The position numbers were made by a program, and so were the translations under genes. Positions 8,200 through 17,908 of a stretch of DNA of 32,669 bases are shown here, in pieces. Below the pieces are notes generated by a model. It did no database searches and was not told the DNA's origin. It saw only the letters and a list, made by a program, of their open reading frames with translations. Source of the DNA: Hydrogenophilales bacterium CG_4_10_14_3_um_filter_58_23 (GTDB lineage Bacteria; Pseudomonadota; Gammaproteobacteria; Burkholderiales; Sulfuricellaceae); assembly GCA_002784065.1 (NCBI GenBank), contig PFJY01000009.1:1-32669 (forward strand), written 5' to 3'. How positions within the stretch are numbered: the first letter of the stretch is position 1; every line of letters starts with the position of its first letter.

Positions 8200-10920
8200 C
8201 TAGCTGAGCTTGCCATGACACTGCTTGTACTTCCTGCCCGAACCGCACGGGCAGGGATCGTTGCGTCCGACCTTGTCGCCAGGGCGGACGAAGGGGTGGC
8301 GCTCCTCTTCCTTTGCATCCTCGTCATCTCCTTCCAGCGCTTCGTCGAAATCAGCGTGGTGGTATTGGACATTGGAAGGCTGGGGCTGAGCTTCTACCGC
8401 TTCCACATCCTCTTCGCTGCGAATCTGCACGGTCAGCACGATCTGGGTGACCTCTCGCTTGATGCGGTCGAGCATGTCGGAGAACAGCTCGAATGCCTCG
8501 CGCTTGTATTCCTGCTTCGGGTTTTTCTGGGCGTAACCGCGCAGATGGATACCCTGCCGCAGATGATCCAGCGCCGCCAGATGCTCGCGCCAGTGAGTAT
8601 CCAGGCTTTGCAGCATCACGGCGCGTTCGAAGTGGTGCATGGTTTCGATGCCGACCGATTCCAGCTTTTGCTGGTACTGGGCGTTGGCTGCATCGATGAT
8701 GCGTTGGCGCAGGCCGTGTTCGTCCAGGCTGGATTCCTTCTCCAACCACTCCTTGATCGGCAAAGCCAGTTGCCATTCGGCGGTCAGCGATTTCTCCAGC
8801 CCCGCCACGTCCCACTGCTCTTCCATGCTCTCCGGCATGATGTACTGGCTGATGTGGTCGTTGACCACGTCCTCGCGCATCGCCTGGATGGTTTCGGAAA
8901 TATCCTCGGCCTCCAGCAACTCGTTGCGCTGGGTGTAGATCACCTTGCGCTGGTCGTTGGAGACATCGTCATACTCCAGCAACTGTTTGCGAATGTCGAA
9001 GTTGCGCGCCTCCACCTTGCGCTGGGCATTCTCGATGGCGCGAGTTACCCAGGGATGCTCGATCGCCTCGCCCTCCGGCATCTTCAGGCGATCCATGATG
9101 GCCGCCACGCGATCGGAAGCGAAGATGCGCAGCAACGGGTCTTCCAGTGACAGGTAAAAGCGGCTGGCGCCGGGGTCTCCTTGTCGCCCGGAACGGCCCC
9201 GCAACTGGTTATCCACCCGGCGCGACTCGTGGCGCTCGGTGCCGATGATGTGCAGGCCGCCCGCAACCAGTACCTGGTCATGCGCGGGTTGCCATTCACT
9301 CTTGATTGCGTCGTGACGCTTGATCTTTTCCTCTTCGCTCAGGCTCTCGTCGAGGCGAATCCGGTTGAGATCGCCTTCGATGCTGCCGCCCAGTACGATG
9401 TCGGTGCCTCGGCCCGCCATGTTGGTGGCGATGGTAATCGCGTTCGGCTGGCCCGCCTGCGCCACGATTTCGGCCTCGCGCGCATGCTGCTTGGCGTTCA
9501 ACACCTCGTGAGGCAGCTTCTCCTCGGCCAGCAGATTGGAAATGTATTCCGAGGTTTCGATCGAGGTCGTGCCGACCAAGACAGGCTGACCCCGGCTCTG
9601 GCATTCCTTGATGTCGTTGATCACCGCCTGGTATTTTTCTTTTGCGGTGCGGTAAACCTGATCCATGCGATCTTCGCGGATCATCGGTCGGTGGGGCGGA
9701 ATCACCACGGTTTCCAGCCCGTAGATCTGCTGGAATTCGTAAGCTTCGGTGTCGGCCGTGCCGGTCATGCCGGAGAGCTTCACATACATGCGGAAATAGT
9801 TCTGGAAGGTGATCGACGCCAGGGTCTGGTTTTCCTTCTGGATCGCCACGCCTTCCTTCGCTTCCACCGCCTGATGCAGGCCATCCGACCAGCGTCGCCC
9901 AGTCATCATGCGGCCGGTAAATTCGTCGACGATCACCACTTCACCGTTCTGCACCACATAGTGCTGATCGCGGTGGTACAGGGCATGGGCGCGCAGCGCG
10001 GCATACAGGTGATGCACCAAGCCGATATTGGCGGCGTCGTACAGGCTGGTGCCGGGCAGCAGCAGTCCCGCCTCGGCCAGCAACTGCTCCGCATGCTCGT
10101 GTCCTGCTTCGCTGAGCAGTACCTGATGCGATTTTTCATCGACACTGTAATCGCCCGGGCCGTCTTCTTTTTCCTGCTTGGTGAGCTTGGGCGGCAACTC
10201 GTTGATGCGGTAGTACAGATCGACGGTGTCCTCGGCCTGGCCGGAGATAATCAGCGGGGTGCGCGCCTCGTCGATCAGAATCGAATCCACCTCATCGACG
10301 ATCGCGTAATTCAGGCTGCGCTGCACCCGCTCTGCGGGCTGGTACACCATATTGTCGCGCAGGTAATCGAAGCCGAATTCGTTGTTGGTGCCGTAGGTGA
10401 TGTCGGCGGCGTAGGCGGCCTGTTTTTCCTCGTGGTCCATCTGCGACAGGTTGACACCGACGGTAAGCCCGAGGAAATTGTGGATGCGGCCCATCCACTC
10501 AGCATCGCGCTTGGCCAGATAGTCGTTCACCGTAATGACATGGACGCCCTTGCCGGACAACGCATTGAGATACGCGGGCAGGGTAGACACCAGGGTTTTG
10601 CCCTCGCCGGTGCGCATTTCGGCAATCTTGCCATAATGCAGCACCATGCCGCCAACCATCTGCACGTCGAAGTGGCGCATCTCGAGCACCCGCTTGCCCG
10701 CTTCGCGCACCACGGCGAAAGCCTCTGGCAGCAGCGCGTCCAGGGATTCCCCATTCTGGTAACGCTGCCTGAATTCATCCGTTTTGGCGCGCAACTCAAC
10801 ATCGGACAGAGGCGCGATTTTCGGCTCCAGCGCGTTGATGGCTAGCACCGCTTGCATGTATTGCTTGATTAGCCGATCGTTGCGGCTACCAAAGATTTTT
10901 CTGACCAGACGGGATATCAT
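8200..10920 (-). CDS. secA: Preprotein translocase ATPase SecA
   Basis: Motor ATPase that drives unfolded preproteins through SecYEG. The 906-residue length is standard. The Walker A motif MRTGEGKT ends at Thr109, with the DEAD-like box [19 protein letters not shown] near residue 210. [10 protein letters not shown] is the helicase motif V region, followed by [11 protein letters not shown]. The C-terminal SecB/zinc tail [18 protein letters not shown] has C890, C892, C901 and H902. The start is ATG 10920; I see no Shine-Dalgarno sequence in front of it. A hairpin with a U-tract lies 24 bases upstream, between the M23 peptidase gene and secA, and no secM-like gene precedes it. Confidence 0.98.
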   Translation of the reverse strand: MISRLVRKIFGSRNDRLIKQYMQAVLAINALEPKIAPLSDVELRAKTDEFRQRYQNGESLDALLPEAFAVVREAGKRVLEMRHFDVQMVGGMVLHYGKIAEMRTGEGKTLVSTLPAYLNALSGKGVHVITVNDYLAKRDAEWMGRIHNFLGLTVGVNLSQMDHEEKQAAYAADITYGTNNEFGFDYLRDNMVYQPAERVQRSLNYAIVDEVDSILIDEARTPLIISGQAEDTVDLYYRINELPPKLTKQEKEDGPGDYSVDEKSHQVLLSEAGHEHAEQLLAEAGLLLPGTSLYDAANIGLVHHLYAALRAHALYHRDQHYVVQNGEVVIVDEFTGRMMTGRRWSDGLHQAVEAKEGVAIQKENQTLASITFQNYFRMYVKLSGMTGTADTEAYEFQQIYGLETVVIPPHRPMIREDRMDQVYRTAKEKYQAVINDIKECQSRGQPVLVGTTSIETSEYISNLLAEEKLPHEVLNAKQHAREAEIVAQAGQPNAITIATNMAGRGTDIVLGGSIEGDLNRIRLDESLSEEEKIKRHDAIKSEWQPAHDQVLVAGGLHIIGTERHESRRVDNQLRGRSGRQGDPGASRFYLSLEDPLLRIFASDRVAAIMDRLKMPEGEAIEHPWVTRAIENAQRKVEARNFDIRKQLLEYDDVSNDQRKVIYTQRNELLEAEDISETIQAMREDVVNDHISQYIMPESMEEQWDVAGLEKSLTAEWQLALPIKEWLEKESSLDEHGLRQRIIDAANAQYQQKLESVGIETMHHFERAVMLQSLDTHWREHLAALDHLRQGIHLRGYAQKNPKQEYKREAFELFSDMLDRIKREVTQIVLTVQIRSEEDVEAVEAQPQPSNVQYHHADFDEALEGDDEDAKEEERHPFVRPGDKVGRNDPCPCGSGRKYKQCHGKLS

Positions 10921-10944
10921 GAATTTTTAGGAAGTAAAATAAAC

Positions 10945-10974
10945 AAAAAAGCCAGCGCCGAGCTTAGCGATGGC
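10945..10974 (-). terminator. Intrinsic terminator between the M23 peptidase gene and secA
   Basis: On the minus strand GCCATCGC pairs with GCGCTGGC (one mismatch, 8-base loop) and is followed directly by TTTTTTG. It lies 22 bases after the peptidase stop and ends 24 bases before the secA start codon. It should stop the upstream transcript, or act as an attenuator in the secA leader. Confidence 0.65.
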
Positions 10975-10996
10975 CGTCACTCAAATAGGCACAAGA

Positions 10997-11911
10997 TCAG
11001 CTCTGTTGCAGGTAATGTTCCGGATTTTGCGGAGCGCCCCGGAGCCGCACCTCAAAGTGCAGGTGCGGCCCGGTGGAGCGGCCAGTTGTACCTACTTCGC
11101 CGATTTTTTGCCCTTTCATCACCACGTCACCCACCTTGGCCAGCACTTTTGAAGCATGTGCGTAACGGCTGATCAGCCCGTTGCCGTGATCGATCTCGAT
11201 CATATTACCATAGCCGGCATAAGTATCGGCATAAACCACGATGCCGCCCCCTGCCGCGTGGATAGCCGTGCCAGAATCAGCCACGAAATCCACGCCTTCG
11301 TGGAAGGCTTTCTGGCCGGTGAAAGGGTCGATGCGATAGCCGAAATTGGAAGAATACCAGCCGACGGAAACCGGGCGAGCCGAAGGCATGGCGACTTTCT
11401 TCGCCTGCTGCTGAACCAGCACCGACTCCATCAACCCGAGCTGGTCGGATCGATCATCGAGTTTTTTCATTAAGTCGTCGAGCTGATGGCCAAACTCGCT
11501 CAGGGTCATGTCGCGCGCCGGCAGGCTGGACTCCGCGCCGCCCTGGCCCGGCTTTTTGTCAAAATTGAATTCCTGTTTGCCCATGCCCGTCAGCGTCGCC
11601 AATCGCTCGCCCAGGGAGTCGAGGCGCAGCACCTGCGCCTGCATCTGGCCTAACTTCACCGCCATGGCGCTGAGATTCTCCCGCAAATAAACCTGGCTCT
11701 TAGCCGCCTCGGTGCGCTGCGCGCTTAACACCAGGGATTGCAGGTAGGGATGGGGAATGTCTGCGGCATGAAACAACAGCAGATAGGTGAAGGCCATGGC
11801 CAGCAACAGCGGAAAAGCCAAAAGCGCCATGCCCAAGGTCATCACCTGGGTATGGCTCAACGCCACGGTCTTTCCCTTTGCCAACTTACCGGAAACTAGA
11901 ATAATATTCAC
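10997..11911 (-). CDS. Membrane-anchored M23 (LytM-like) peptidase
   Basis: The 304-residue protein has a short cytoplasmic tail, one membrane segment (about residues 23-47) and a helical periplasmic linker. A C-terminal LytM domain follows. Zinc ligands are H204 and D208 (FHEGVDF) and H285 (HLHFE), with catalytic His at 252 (YAH) and 283, so the active site is complete, unlike the degenerate EnvC/NlpD activators. It probably cleaves peptidoglycan cross-bridges. The start is the GTG at 11911, preceded by GGGAG at good spacing; upstream ATG codons on the same frame fall in the divergent gene. Only 24 bases separate it from the DUF721 gene start, so promoters must overlap coding DNA. Confidence 0.9.
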   Translation of the reverse strand: MNIILVSGKLAKGKTVALSHTQVMTLGMALLAFPLLLAMAFTYLLLFHAADIPHPYLQSLVLSAQRTEAAKSQVYLRENLSAMAVKLGQMQAQVLRLDSLGERLATLTGMGKQEFNFDKKPGQGGAESSLPARDMTLSEFGHQLDDLMKKLDDRSDQLGLMESVLVQQQAKKVAMPSARPVSVGWYSSNFGYRIDPFTGQKAFHEGVDFVADSGTAIHAAGGGIVVYADTYAGYGNMIEIDHGNGLISRYAHASKVLAKVGDVVMKGQKIGEVGTTGRSTGPHLHFEVRLRGAPQNPEHYLQQS

Positions 11912-11935
11912 AGTTCTCCCTTTAGTTTGTTTTCT

Positions 11936-12370
11936 ATGTCCACCCATCCAGCACATTCATTCCTGAACGCCGCACCCAACCTGCAGGCGCTCCTTCAGCA
12001 AGCGCAAAAATTGCGGGTATTGCAGAAGGCCTGGGATGAAGTCGTGCCCAAACCGCTGGCCACGGCATCTAGTGTCGGCGCGGTCCGCCAGCAAACGCTG
12101 ATCGTCTTCGCGAGCAATGGCGCGGTTGCCGCCAAACTCAGGCAGCTCGCACCCAGCCTGCTGGAAAAAATTCAAAAACGGGGTGCTGAGGTTACTGCAA
12201 TTCGCGTGGACGTGCAAGTCGAGGTCTTGCCTTTAGACAAAAAACCGAAAGACCTGATGGTGAGCCATAATGCCTTGAACAGCCTGGAAAAACTGGAACA
12301 AAGCCTGGACGATTCGCCGCTGAAAAACGCCCTTCATGCCTTGATCCGGCGGCATTCCGCCTTGAAGTAG
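11936..12370 (+). CDS. DUF721 / DciA-like protein
   Basis: The 144-residue protein matches the DUF721 pattern: a helical start, the tryptophan in AWDEVVPKPLA, then a compact beta part (QQTLIVFASNGAVAAKLRQL and ALLEKIQKRG-like segments). Some DUF721 members (DciA) load the replicative helicase DnaB in bacteria lacking DnaC, and that role is plausible here, but short proteobacterial members are little studied. ATG 11936 is preferred to a TTG 9 bases upstream; no Shine-Dalgarno site is evident. Its TAG stop is the TAG of the REP signature GTAGGGTGGGC, and it converges on lpxC, whose stop comes from the other arm of the same REP pair. Confidence 0.85.
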   Translation: MSTHPAHSFLNAAPNLQALLQQAQKLRVLQKAWDEVVPKPLATASSVGAVRQQTLIVFASNGAVAAKLRQLAPSLLEKIQKRGAEVTAIRVDVQVEVLPLDKKPKDLMVSHNALNSLEKLEQSLDDSPLKNALHALIRRHSALK

Positions 12371-12442
12371 GGTGGGCACGTTTTTGTGCCCATGCGAGGA
12401 ACGGATGTATTCTGCGTGGGCACAAAAACGTGCCCACCCTAC
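12367..12442. repeat. GTAG-type REP inverted pair between DUF721 gene and lpxC
   Basis: Two perfect 26-base inverted arms (12367-12392 and 12417-12442) start with GTAGGGTGGGCACG and are separated by 24 bases. Each arm is itself palindromic around TTTTT (GTGGGCACG...CGTGCCCAC-like). The TAG of each GTAG is the stop codon of the adjoining gene, so the element touches both convergent coding regions. The long hairpin may also serve as a bidirectional terminator. Confidence 0.9.
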
Positions 12443-13353
12443 ACAGCCAGGCTGTTCAACCGCAGCAATGCGGCCGGCGCATCTTCCTGGCGCTCGAAAC
12501 TGACGAATTCCCACGCCTCAGCATCCGTCATCAGGCAGCGCAATAGACGGTTATTCATGGCGTGCCCGGATTTGTAGCCAGTAAATGCACCGATCAGCGG
12601 GTGGCCGAGCAGGTAAAGATCGCCGATGGCATCCAGCACCTTGTGCTTGACGAACTCATCCTCGTAGCGCAAGCCGTCACTGTTGAGAATGCGAAACTCG
12701 TCCATCACGATCGCGTTGTCGAGGCTGCCCCCCAGCGCCAGTCCCTGCGAGCGCATTGCCTCCACCTCATGCATGAAGCCGAAGGTGCGGGCGCGCGCAA
12801 TTTCCTTGATGTAGGAAGTATCGGCAAAATCCACCGTAACCGACTGGCCGGAATTGGACAATACCGGGTGATCGAAAGCGATGGTGAGGTTCACCCGGAA
12901 ACCCGGATGCGGATCGAAGCGCACCCATTTGTCGCCATCCCTGACCTCCACCGGTTTTTTGACGCGGATGAACTTCTTCGCTGCCGATTGCTCCTCGATA
13001 CCGGCGGATTGCAGCAGAAACACGAAAGGCGAGGCGCTGCCGTCCATGATCGGCACTTCCGGCGCGGACAGGTCGACATAGGCATTGTCGACACCCAAGC
13101 CGGCAAACGCAGACATCAGATGCTCGACGGTAGACACTTTGACGCCATCCCGCACCAGCGTCGAGGACAACCGGGTTTCTCCGACACTGTACGGCTCCGC
13201 CTTGATGTCCACCGGCTCAGCCAGATCGACGCGCCGAAACACGACACCAGTGTCGACCGCAGCCGGACGCAAGGTGAGGTACACCTTCTCGCCGGTATGC
13301 AGCCCCACCCCGGTGGCGCGTATGATATTTTTCAGTGTCCGCTGTCTAATCAC
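12439..13353 (-). CDS. lpxC: UDP-3-O-acyl-N-acetylglucosamine deacetylase LpxC
   Basis: Zinc deacetylase catalysing the first committed step of lipid A synthesis in the cytoplasm. The 304-residue protein has the zinc ligands H78 (STVEHLMSA, with catalytic E77), H237 and D241 ([16 protein letters not shown]), and the general-acid region [10 protein letters not shown] (H264). The N-terminus [21 protein letters not shown] is typical. The start codon is GTG 13353, with GGGAA upstream. It follows ftsZ after a 213-base gap that holds a REP pair and a possible promoter, so it is probably only partly coupled to the dcw operon. The TAG stop lies inside a REP arm. Confidence 0.97.
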   Translation of the reverse strand: MIRQRTLKNIIRATGVGLHTGEKVYLTLRPAAVDTGVVFRRVDLAEPVDIKAEPYSVGETRLSSTLVRDGVKVSTVEHLMSAFAGLGVDNAYVDLSAPEVPIMDGSASPFVFLLQSAGIEEQSAAKKFIRVKKPVEVRDGDKWVRFDPHPGFRVNLTIAFDHPVLSNSGQSVTVDFADTSYIKEIARARTFGFMHEVEAMRSQGLALGGSLDNAIVMDEFRILNSDGLRYEDEFVKHKVLDAIGDLYLLGHPLIGAFTGYKSGHAMNNRLLRCLMTDAEAWEFVSFERQEDAPAALLRLNSLAV

Positions 13354-13394
13354 GAGAATTTCCCATGAGCATCATGGTGTTGTCAGAGGCCGGC

Positions 13395-13423
13395 AGTTTA
13401 GCACGGCGAGCGTGGCAGGCCAA
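13395..13423 (-). promoter_or_regulatory. Possible sigma-70 promoter for lpxC
   Basis: On the minus strand TTGGCC (13423-13418), a 17-base spacer and TAAACT (13400-13395) lie about 42 bases before the lpxC GTG. The hexamers match the consensus only partly. Confidence 0.4.
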
Positions 13424-13467
13424 CCCTCGCACCGAAACCGACACCCCTGGCAGCCATTCGACTCAGC

Positions 13468-13553
13468 CCGTAGGATGGGTTGAGGCGCTTGCGCCGATAC
13501 CCATCATTTTACGGTGATGATTGATGGGTATCGCTACGCTCCACCCATCCTAC
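13468..13553. repeat. GTAG-type REP inverted pair between ftsZ and lpxC
   Basis: A plus-orientation copy (from CCGTAGGATGGGT to GATACCCATCAT, about 13468-13506, with a diverged centre TGAGGCGCTTGCGCC) is followed by an inverted copy at 13521-13553. The inverted copy is identical over 33 bases to the complement of 18944-18976. The spacer is ATTTTACGGTGATGA-like. It lies 13 bases after the ftsZ stop on the minus strand and could fold into one large hairpin that protects or ends the ftsZ message. Confidence 0.85.
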
Positions 13554-13566
13554 CCCTCAACGCAGG

Positions 13567-14715
13567 TCAGTCAGCCTGTTTGCGCAGGAATGCCGGAATA
13601 TCGAGCAATTCCACGCCGGACTGCTTCATCGCCTCGACTTGCGCATCGCGCCGACGCCGCATCACTGCGGGCTGTTCCAGTTCGGAGTAATCCACCATCA
13701 TCGGCTCATTGTCGGTACCCGTCTTCACGATGCTTAACGGCTTGTTTTGTTGACGGTTGACTGGCGAACCCAGGCCGGTAGCCACCACTGTCACGCGTAA
13801 TTCGTTTCCCAGCGTGCTGTCGAGCACCGTACCGAAAATTACCGTTGCATCCTCGGCAGTGAAGCTGCGGATAGTGTTCATCACTTCGTAGACTTCCTCA
13901 AGATTCATGTCGTCGCTGGCGGTGATATTGACCAGCACGCCGCGCGCGCCGGACAGGTTGACATCTTCCAGCAGCGGACTGGCCACTGCCTGTTCCGCCG
14001 CCATCCGCGCGCGGTCGGCGCCGGACGCTTGGGCCGAACCCATCATCGCCATGCCCATCTCCGACATCACCGTGCGCACGTCGGCAAAGTCGACGTTGAT
14101 CAAGCCGGTACATTTGATCAGCTCGGCAATGCCCGCCACCGCGCCATGCAGCACACCATCCGCCGCCTTGAAGGCATCGCGAAAGCCGATCTTGCCGCCC
14201 AGCACTTCCATCAGCTTGTCGTTGGGTATCACGATCAGGGAATCAACATGTTGCGTCAGCGCCTCAATGCCTTCCATTGCCACTTTCATGCGCTTGCCTT
14301 CAAAACCGAACGGTTTGGTCACCACAGCCACGGTCAGGATACCCAGCTCCTTGGCTACTTCGGCTACCACCGGTGCGGCGCCGGTGCCTGTGCCGCCCCC
14401 CATGCCGGCGGTGATGAACAGCATGTCGGCGCCGTCGATCAGCTCGGCGATGCGCTCTCTATCCTCCAGCGCCGCTTCGCGCCCGACTGCGGGGTTGGCG
14501 CCCGCGCCCAACCCCTTGGTGATGGTCGAGCCCAGCTGCACGGTGGTACCAGCCTGATTGCGCTTGAGCGCCTGCGCATCGGTGTTGGCGCAGATAAATT
14601 CGACGCCGCCCAAGCCACTGGCGATCATGTGATCCACTGCATTGCCGCCGCAGCCGCCCACGCCGATCACCTTGATTACCGCTTCCTGTGTTTGTGTGTC
14701 CATGATCTCAAACAT
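13567..14715 (-). CDS. ftsZ: Cell division GTPase FtsZ
   Basis: Tubulin homologue that polymerises into the Z-ring on GTP. The 382-residue protein has the nucleotide motif [10 protein letters not shown] (about 18-27) and the tubulin signature GGGTGTG at 106-112. The catalytic T7 loop is [10 protein letters not shown] (N207, D209, D212). The C-terminal peptide [13 protein letters not shown] binds FtsA and ZapD-type partners and is intact. The start ATG 14715 is preceded by a strong AAGGAG with 6-base spacing. It follows ftsA by 54 bases and is the last division gene of the cluster. Variable linker residues (about 325-365) are polar as usual. Confidence 0.98.
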   Translation of the reverse strand: MFEIMDTQTQEAVIKVIGVGGCGGNAVDHMIASGLGGVEFICANTDAQALKRNQAGTTVQLGSTITKGLGAGANPAVGREAALEDRERIAELIDGADMLFITAGMGGGTGTGAAPVVAEVAKELGILTVAVVTKPFGFEGKRMKVAMEGIEALTQHVDSLIVIPNDKLMEVLGGKIGFRDAFKAADGVLHGAVAGIAELIKCTGLINVDFADVRTVMSEMGMAMMGSAQASGADRARMAAEQAVASPLLEDVNLSGARGVLVNITASDDMNLEEVYEVMNTIRSFTAEDATVIFGTVLDSTLGNELRVTVVATGLGSPVNRQQNKPLSIVKTGTDNEPMMVDYSELEQPAVMRRRRDAQVEAMKQSGVELLDIPAFLRKQAD

Positions 14716-14769
14716 GCCTGTCTCCTTAATGTTGTTAACCCCAAAGTTTAAAACCCAAAAAATACCTGC

Positions 14770-16008
14770 TCAAAAATTCCCTTGAAACCAACTCTTCATC
14801 CGATTGAAAATTTGTGTCACCGAGCCGTTCTGCATCGTTGCCAGGTGATGGCGCTGGTGTTGTTCCATGCCCGCAAGCAGCAACCCCACGCCGGTGGCGA
14901 AGCGCGGATTGCGCACCACCTCGGCCAACCCGCCCACGTACTGTGGCATCCCCAGCCGCACCGGCATGTGGAACACCTCCTCGCCCAGCTCCGCCATCCC
15001 CTCCATGGCGCTGCTGCCGCCGGTGATGACGATGCCGGAAGAGAGCAGTTCCTCGAAACCGCTGCGGCGCAATTCTGCCTGCACCAGGCTGTACAGTTCC
15101 TCGACTCGCGGCTCGATCACTTCGGCCAGAGTCTGGCGCGACAGCTGCCGCGCTGGCCGGTCGCCAACACCGAGCACCTCGATCATTTGCTTCGCGTCGG
15201 CCAGCTGGCGCAGCGCGCAGCCGTATTTCACCTTCAGATCCTCGGCGTCCGCCGTCGGCGTCCTGAGCGCCATGGCCACATCGTTGGTGATCTGGTCGCC
15301 GGCGATCGGGATCACCGAGGTGTGGCGGATCGCGCCGCCGGTGAATACCGCGATGTCGGTGGTGCCGCCACCGATGTCCACCAGGCACACGCCCAAGTCT
15401 TTTTCGTCTTCCGACAATACCGCCATGCTGGATGCCAGTGGCTGCAGAATCAGGTCGCGCACTTCCAGCCCGCAGCGACGCACACACTTGATGATGTTCT
15501 GGGCCGCGCTGATCGCGCCGGTGACGATATGCACCTTGACCTCGAGCTTTACCCCGCTCATGCCGAGCGGCTCGCGCACGTCTTCCTGCCCGTCGATGAT
15601 GAATTCCTGTGTCAGGATGTGCAGCACCTGCTGGTCGGTCGGAATGACCACCGCACGCGCCGTTTCGATCACCCGGTCAACGTCGGTCTGGCCCACTTCC
15701 TTGTCCTTGATCGCCACCATGCCATGCGAGTTGAGACTCCTGATATGGCTGCCGGCGATGCCGGTGTAGACCTCGCGTATCTTGCAATCGGCCATCAGCT
15801 CGGCTTCCTCCAGCGCGCGCTGGATGGCGTTGACAGTAGACTCGATATTCACCACCACGCCCTTCTTCAAGCCGCGCGACGGCGTCTGCCCCATGCCGAT
15901 GATCTCCAGCCGCCCTTCCGGCAGGACCTCCGCGACGATGGCGACGATTTTCGAGGTGCCGATGTCCAGCCCCACGATCAGATTTTTTTGCTCTTTGGCC
16001 TTGCTCAT
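14770..16008 (-). CDS. ftsA: Cell division protein FtsA
   Basis: Actin-like ATPase that tethers FtsZ to the inner membrane. The 412-residue protein has the phosphate-1 motif VGLDIGTSKIV near residue 13, the SHV/1C-subdomain insertion region, and the phosphate-2 motif VCLVDIGGGTTDIAVF. The adenosine motif is VITGGSSAMEGM. The C-terminal amphipathic membrane-targeting helix is TQIFNRMKSWFQGNF. ATG 16008 is preferred to a GTG 21 bases upstream because it has GGGAGACAAGGG just in front and matches the family N-terminus. It lies 24 bases after ftsQ and before ftsZ, the standard order. Confidence 0.97.
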   Translation of the reverse strand: MSKAKEQKNLIVGLDIGTSKIVAIVAEVLPEGRLEIIGMGQTPSRGLKKGVVVNIESTVNAIQRALEEAELMADCKIREVYTGIAGSHIRSLNSHGMVAIKDKEVGQTDVDRVIETARAVVIPTDQQVLHILTQEFIIDGQEDVREPLGMSGVKLEVKVHIVTGAISAAQNIIKCVRRCGLEVRDLILQPLASSMAVLSEDEKDLGVCLVDIGGGTTDIAVFTGGAIRHTSVIPIAGDQITNDVAMALRTPTADAEDLKVKYGCALRQLADAKQMIEVLGVGDRPARQLSRQTLAEVIEPRVEELYSLVQAELRRSGFEELLSSGIVITGGSSAMEGMAELGEEVFHMPVRLGMPQYVGGLAEVVRNPRFATGVGLLLAGMEQHQRHHLATMQNGSVTQIFNRMKSWFQGNF

Positions 16009-16032
16009 CCCTTGTCTCCCTTCTCCCACCGG

Positions 16033-16842
16033 TCAGGCGGCAGTTGCCAGAATATTGACATCACGTCGCCACCCGACCTTTTTCTTCGAATTTCCCTGCC
16101 CCGGCCTTGCTGCCGGCTGCGCCTTCTTTGCTGCCTTCTCGGCAATCTCCGGGTAGCGAACCGCAAACCCGTTGGGGTAGCGTAAGTCGGCGTAAGCCAC
16201 CGAATGCGGGAGTTTGGCGACACTCTGGCCGTATACCCCGACGAATTTCTCCAAACGCTCGCGCACCTTGTCCCTGCCCAATTCCACTACCAGTCCATTA
16301 TTCAGCTGGAGCTGCAACGCACGGCGGTCTGACAGGGTCATACGAGTCAGAGCCAGGTTGAACGGCTTGAGCAACCGGCTGAATTCCTCATAATGCCCAG
16401 TCACTTCCCTGGTCGCGCCTTCCGGGCCGTTGAACTCAGGCAGCACCGCATTCGTGGCCGCCCTGAATGGCTCGCCGTGGGTGTTGACCAATGCCGAACT
16501 GCCCCAGCGAGCCAGTACCACGTGCTCCTCGATCGCCACTTCCAGCCGGTCCGGCCAGCGCCGCCTCACGTTCACGTTACGCACCCAGGGCAGCTTCTCG
16601 AACGCCGTGCGGGTGCGGTTCAGATCGAGGGTAAAAAAGTTTCCCCTCATCTCGCGTGCCACGATGAACTGCACCTGCTCGCGGTTGACGTGCTGCAACT
16701 CTCCCTCGACGTCTACCTTGCGCAGTGGAAACACCGGCAGATGCACCGCCAGGAACAGCACGGCGTATACCAGCAGCACTGCCGCCAGTGCGTAAAGCGT
16801 GTTTGCCAGCCACAAGGTCATCTGCGTTTTATCCCAAATCAA
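16033..16842 (-). CDS. ftsQ: Cell division protein FtsQ
   Basis: Bitopic inner-membrane divisome protein that links FtsL/FtsB to early components. The 269-residue product has a cytoplasmic IWDKTQ segment and a membrane helix (about residues 10-33). A POTRA domain follows (about 40-108, FPLRKVDVEGELQHVNREQVQFIV onwards in pieces), then the FtsQ beta domain containing LPHSVAYADLRYPNGFAVRY. I choose TTG 16842: AAGGGG lies 6 bases upstream and no ATG fits before residue 8. The basic, alanine- and lysine-rich C-terminal tail is longer than in many homologues. A 119-base repeat-bearing gap separates it from ddl. Confidence 0.93.
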   Translation of the reverse strand: MIWDKTQMTLWLANTLYALAAVLLVYAVLFLAVHLPVFPLRKVDVEGELQHVNREQVQFIVAREMRGNFFTLDLNRTRTAFEKLPWVRNVNVRRRWPDRLEVAIEEHVVLARWGSSALVNTHGEPFRAATNAVLPEFNGPEGATREVTGHYEEFSRLLKPFNLALTRMTLSDRRALQLQLNNGLVVELGRDKVRERLEKFVGVYGQSVAKLPHSVAYADLRYPNGFAVRYPEIAEKAAKKAQPAARPGQGNSKKKVGWRRDVNILATAA

Positions 16843-16865
16843 AACAAGCCCCTTTTACCACTGTC

Positions 16866-16954
16866 CCTTCCCCCTCCCAGGGGGAAGGTTAGGATGTCCG
16901 AGCCCCAAACGAAACTTCCCACCCCCACTCTAGCCTCCCCCTAAAAGGGGGAGG
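16866..16954. repeat. Two CCTTCCCCC-type hairpins between ddl and ftsQ
   Basis: Hairpin one has 9-base arms (16866-16874 and 16880-16888); hairpin two has 8-base arms (16934-16941 and 16947-16954). On the minus strand the first reads CATCCTAACCTTCCCCCTGG. It is the same family as CATCCCAACCTTCTCCCGGG at 31991 near rnpB, so it is a dispersed palindromic repeat rather than a unique terminator; there is no U-tract. Confidence 0.65.
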
Positions 16955-16961
16955 GAATGTG

Positions 16962-17882
16962 CTACTCCGCCCGCGCCAATCCAAGAACCCTGACCACCAA
17001 ATCTTCAAAGCTCAGGCCCGCTGCCCGCGCCGCCATCGGCACCAGGCTATGGTCGGTCATTCCGGGCGAGGTGTTGGCTTCCAGCAAGTAAGGCTTACCC
17101 GCCGCATCGAGCAGGAAATCCACCCGCCCCCAACCGGCGCCGCCGAGCACCGCGTAGCCCCGCTTTGCCAGGCGCTGAATTTCGCTCTCCTGTTCCGCTG
17201 ACAGCCCGCACGGACAAAGGTAGCGGGTATCGTCGCGCAGGTATTTCGCCGCGTAATCGTAGAACTCGTTGGCCGGCTCGATCTTGATCACCGGCAGCGC
17301 CTCGCCACCGAGAATCGCGGCGGTGTATTCGCCGCCACCGACGAACTGTTCGGCAATCACCAGATCGTCGTAGCGCGCCGCCAGTTCGTAAGCGGCGCGC
17401 AGATCTGCGGCTGCCTTCACCTTACTGATGCCGACACTGGAACCTTCGTTAGCCGGCTTGACGAACAACGGCAAGCCGATGCGCGCGGCAACCGCCGCAA
17501 AATCGCTGCCGGAATCGAGCAACTCGTAGGCGGGAACCGGCAACCCAGCCGCCTGCCACACCAGCTTGCTGCGCCATTTGTCCATCGCCAGGGCAGAGGC
17601 CAGCACGCCGCTGCCGGTGTAGGGAATGTCCAACAGAGCCAGCGCGCCCTGCACCGTGCCGTCCTCGCCCTGGCCGCCGTGCAGGGTGATAAAGACCCGC
17701 TGGTAGCCATCCCGCTTTAGCTCGCCCAACTCCCGCTCGGCCGGGTCGAACGCATGGGCATCGACGCCGCTGCGCTTGAGCGCCGCCAGCACCGCATTGC
17801 CGCTCTTCAGCGACACCTCGCGCTCGGCGGAGCTCCCGCCCAGCAGCACTGCGACTTTTCCGAAATTGTGTGTTTGCATCAT
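16962..17882 (-). CDS. ddl: D-alanine--D-alanine ligase
   Basis: ATP-grasp enzyme that makes the D-Ala-D-Ala dipeptide used by MurF. The 306-residue protein is DdlB-like in length. It has the N-terminal [14 protein letters not shown], the [13 protein letters not shown] substrate segment, the ATP-grasp region [15 protein letters not shown] and the C-terminal [17 protein letters not shown] with metal-binding Glu/Asn. Two adjacent ATGs are possible; the first (17882) has AAAGG at about 7 bases. It normally abuts murB, but here 161 bases with a REP pair intervene. Confidence 0.96.
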   Translation of the reverse strand: MMQTHNFGKVAVLLGGSSAEREVSLKSGNAVLAALKRSGVDAHAFDPAERELGELKRDGYQRVFITLHGGQGEDGTVQGALALLDIPYTGSGVLASALAMDKWRSKLVWQAAGLPVPAYELLDSGSDFAAVAARIGLPLFVKPANEGSSVGISKVKAAADLRAAYELAARYDDLVIAEQFVGGGEYTAAILGGEALPVIKIEPANEFYDYAAKYLRDDTRYLCPCGLSAEQESEIQRLAKRGYAVLGGAGWGRVDFLLDAAGKPYLLEANTSPGMTDHSLVPMAARAAGLSFEDLVVRVLGLARAE

Positions 17883-17908
17883 TCGAAAACCTTTTCTTTA
17901 CCGCAAAA

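Noticed and set aside
9181-10845. Long plus-strand open frame of 554 codons
   Set aside because: It is antisense to secA, has no family motifs and mirrors the high-GC codon pattern of the real gene.
14782-16185. Long plus-strand open frame of 467 codons antisense to ftsA/ftsQ
   Set aside because: It is His- and Arg-rich shadow translation; ftsA and ftsQ on the other strand are unmistakable.
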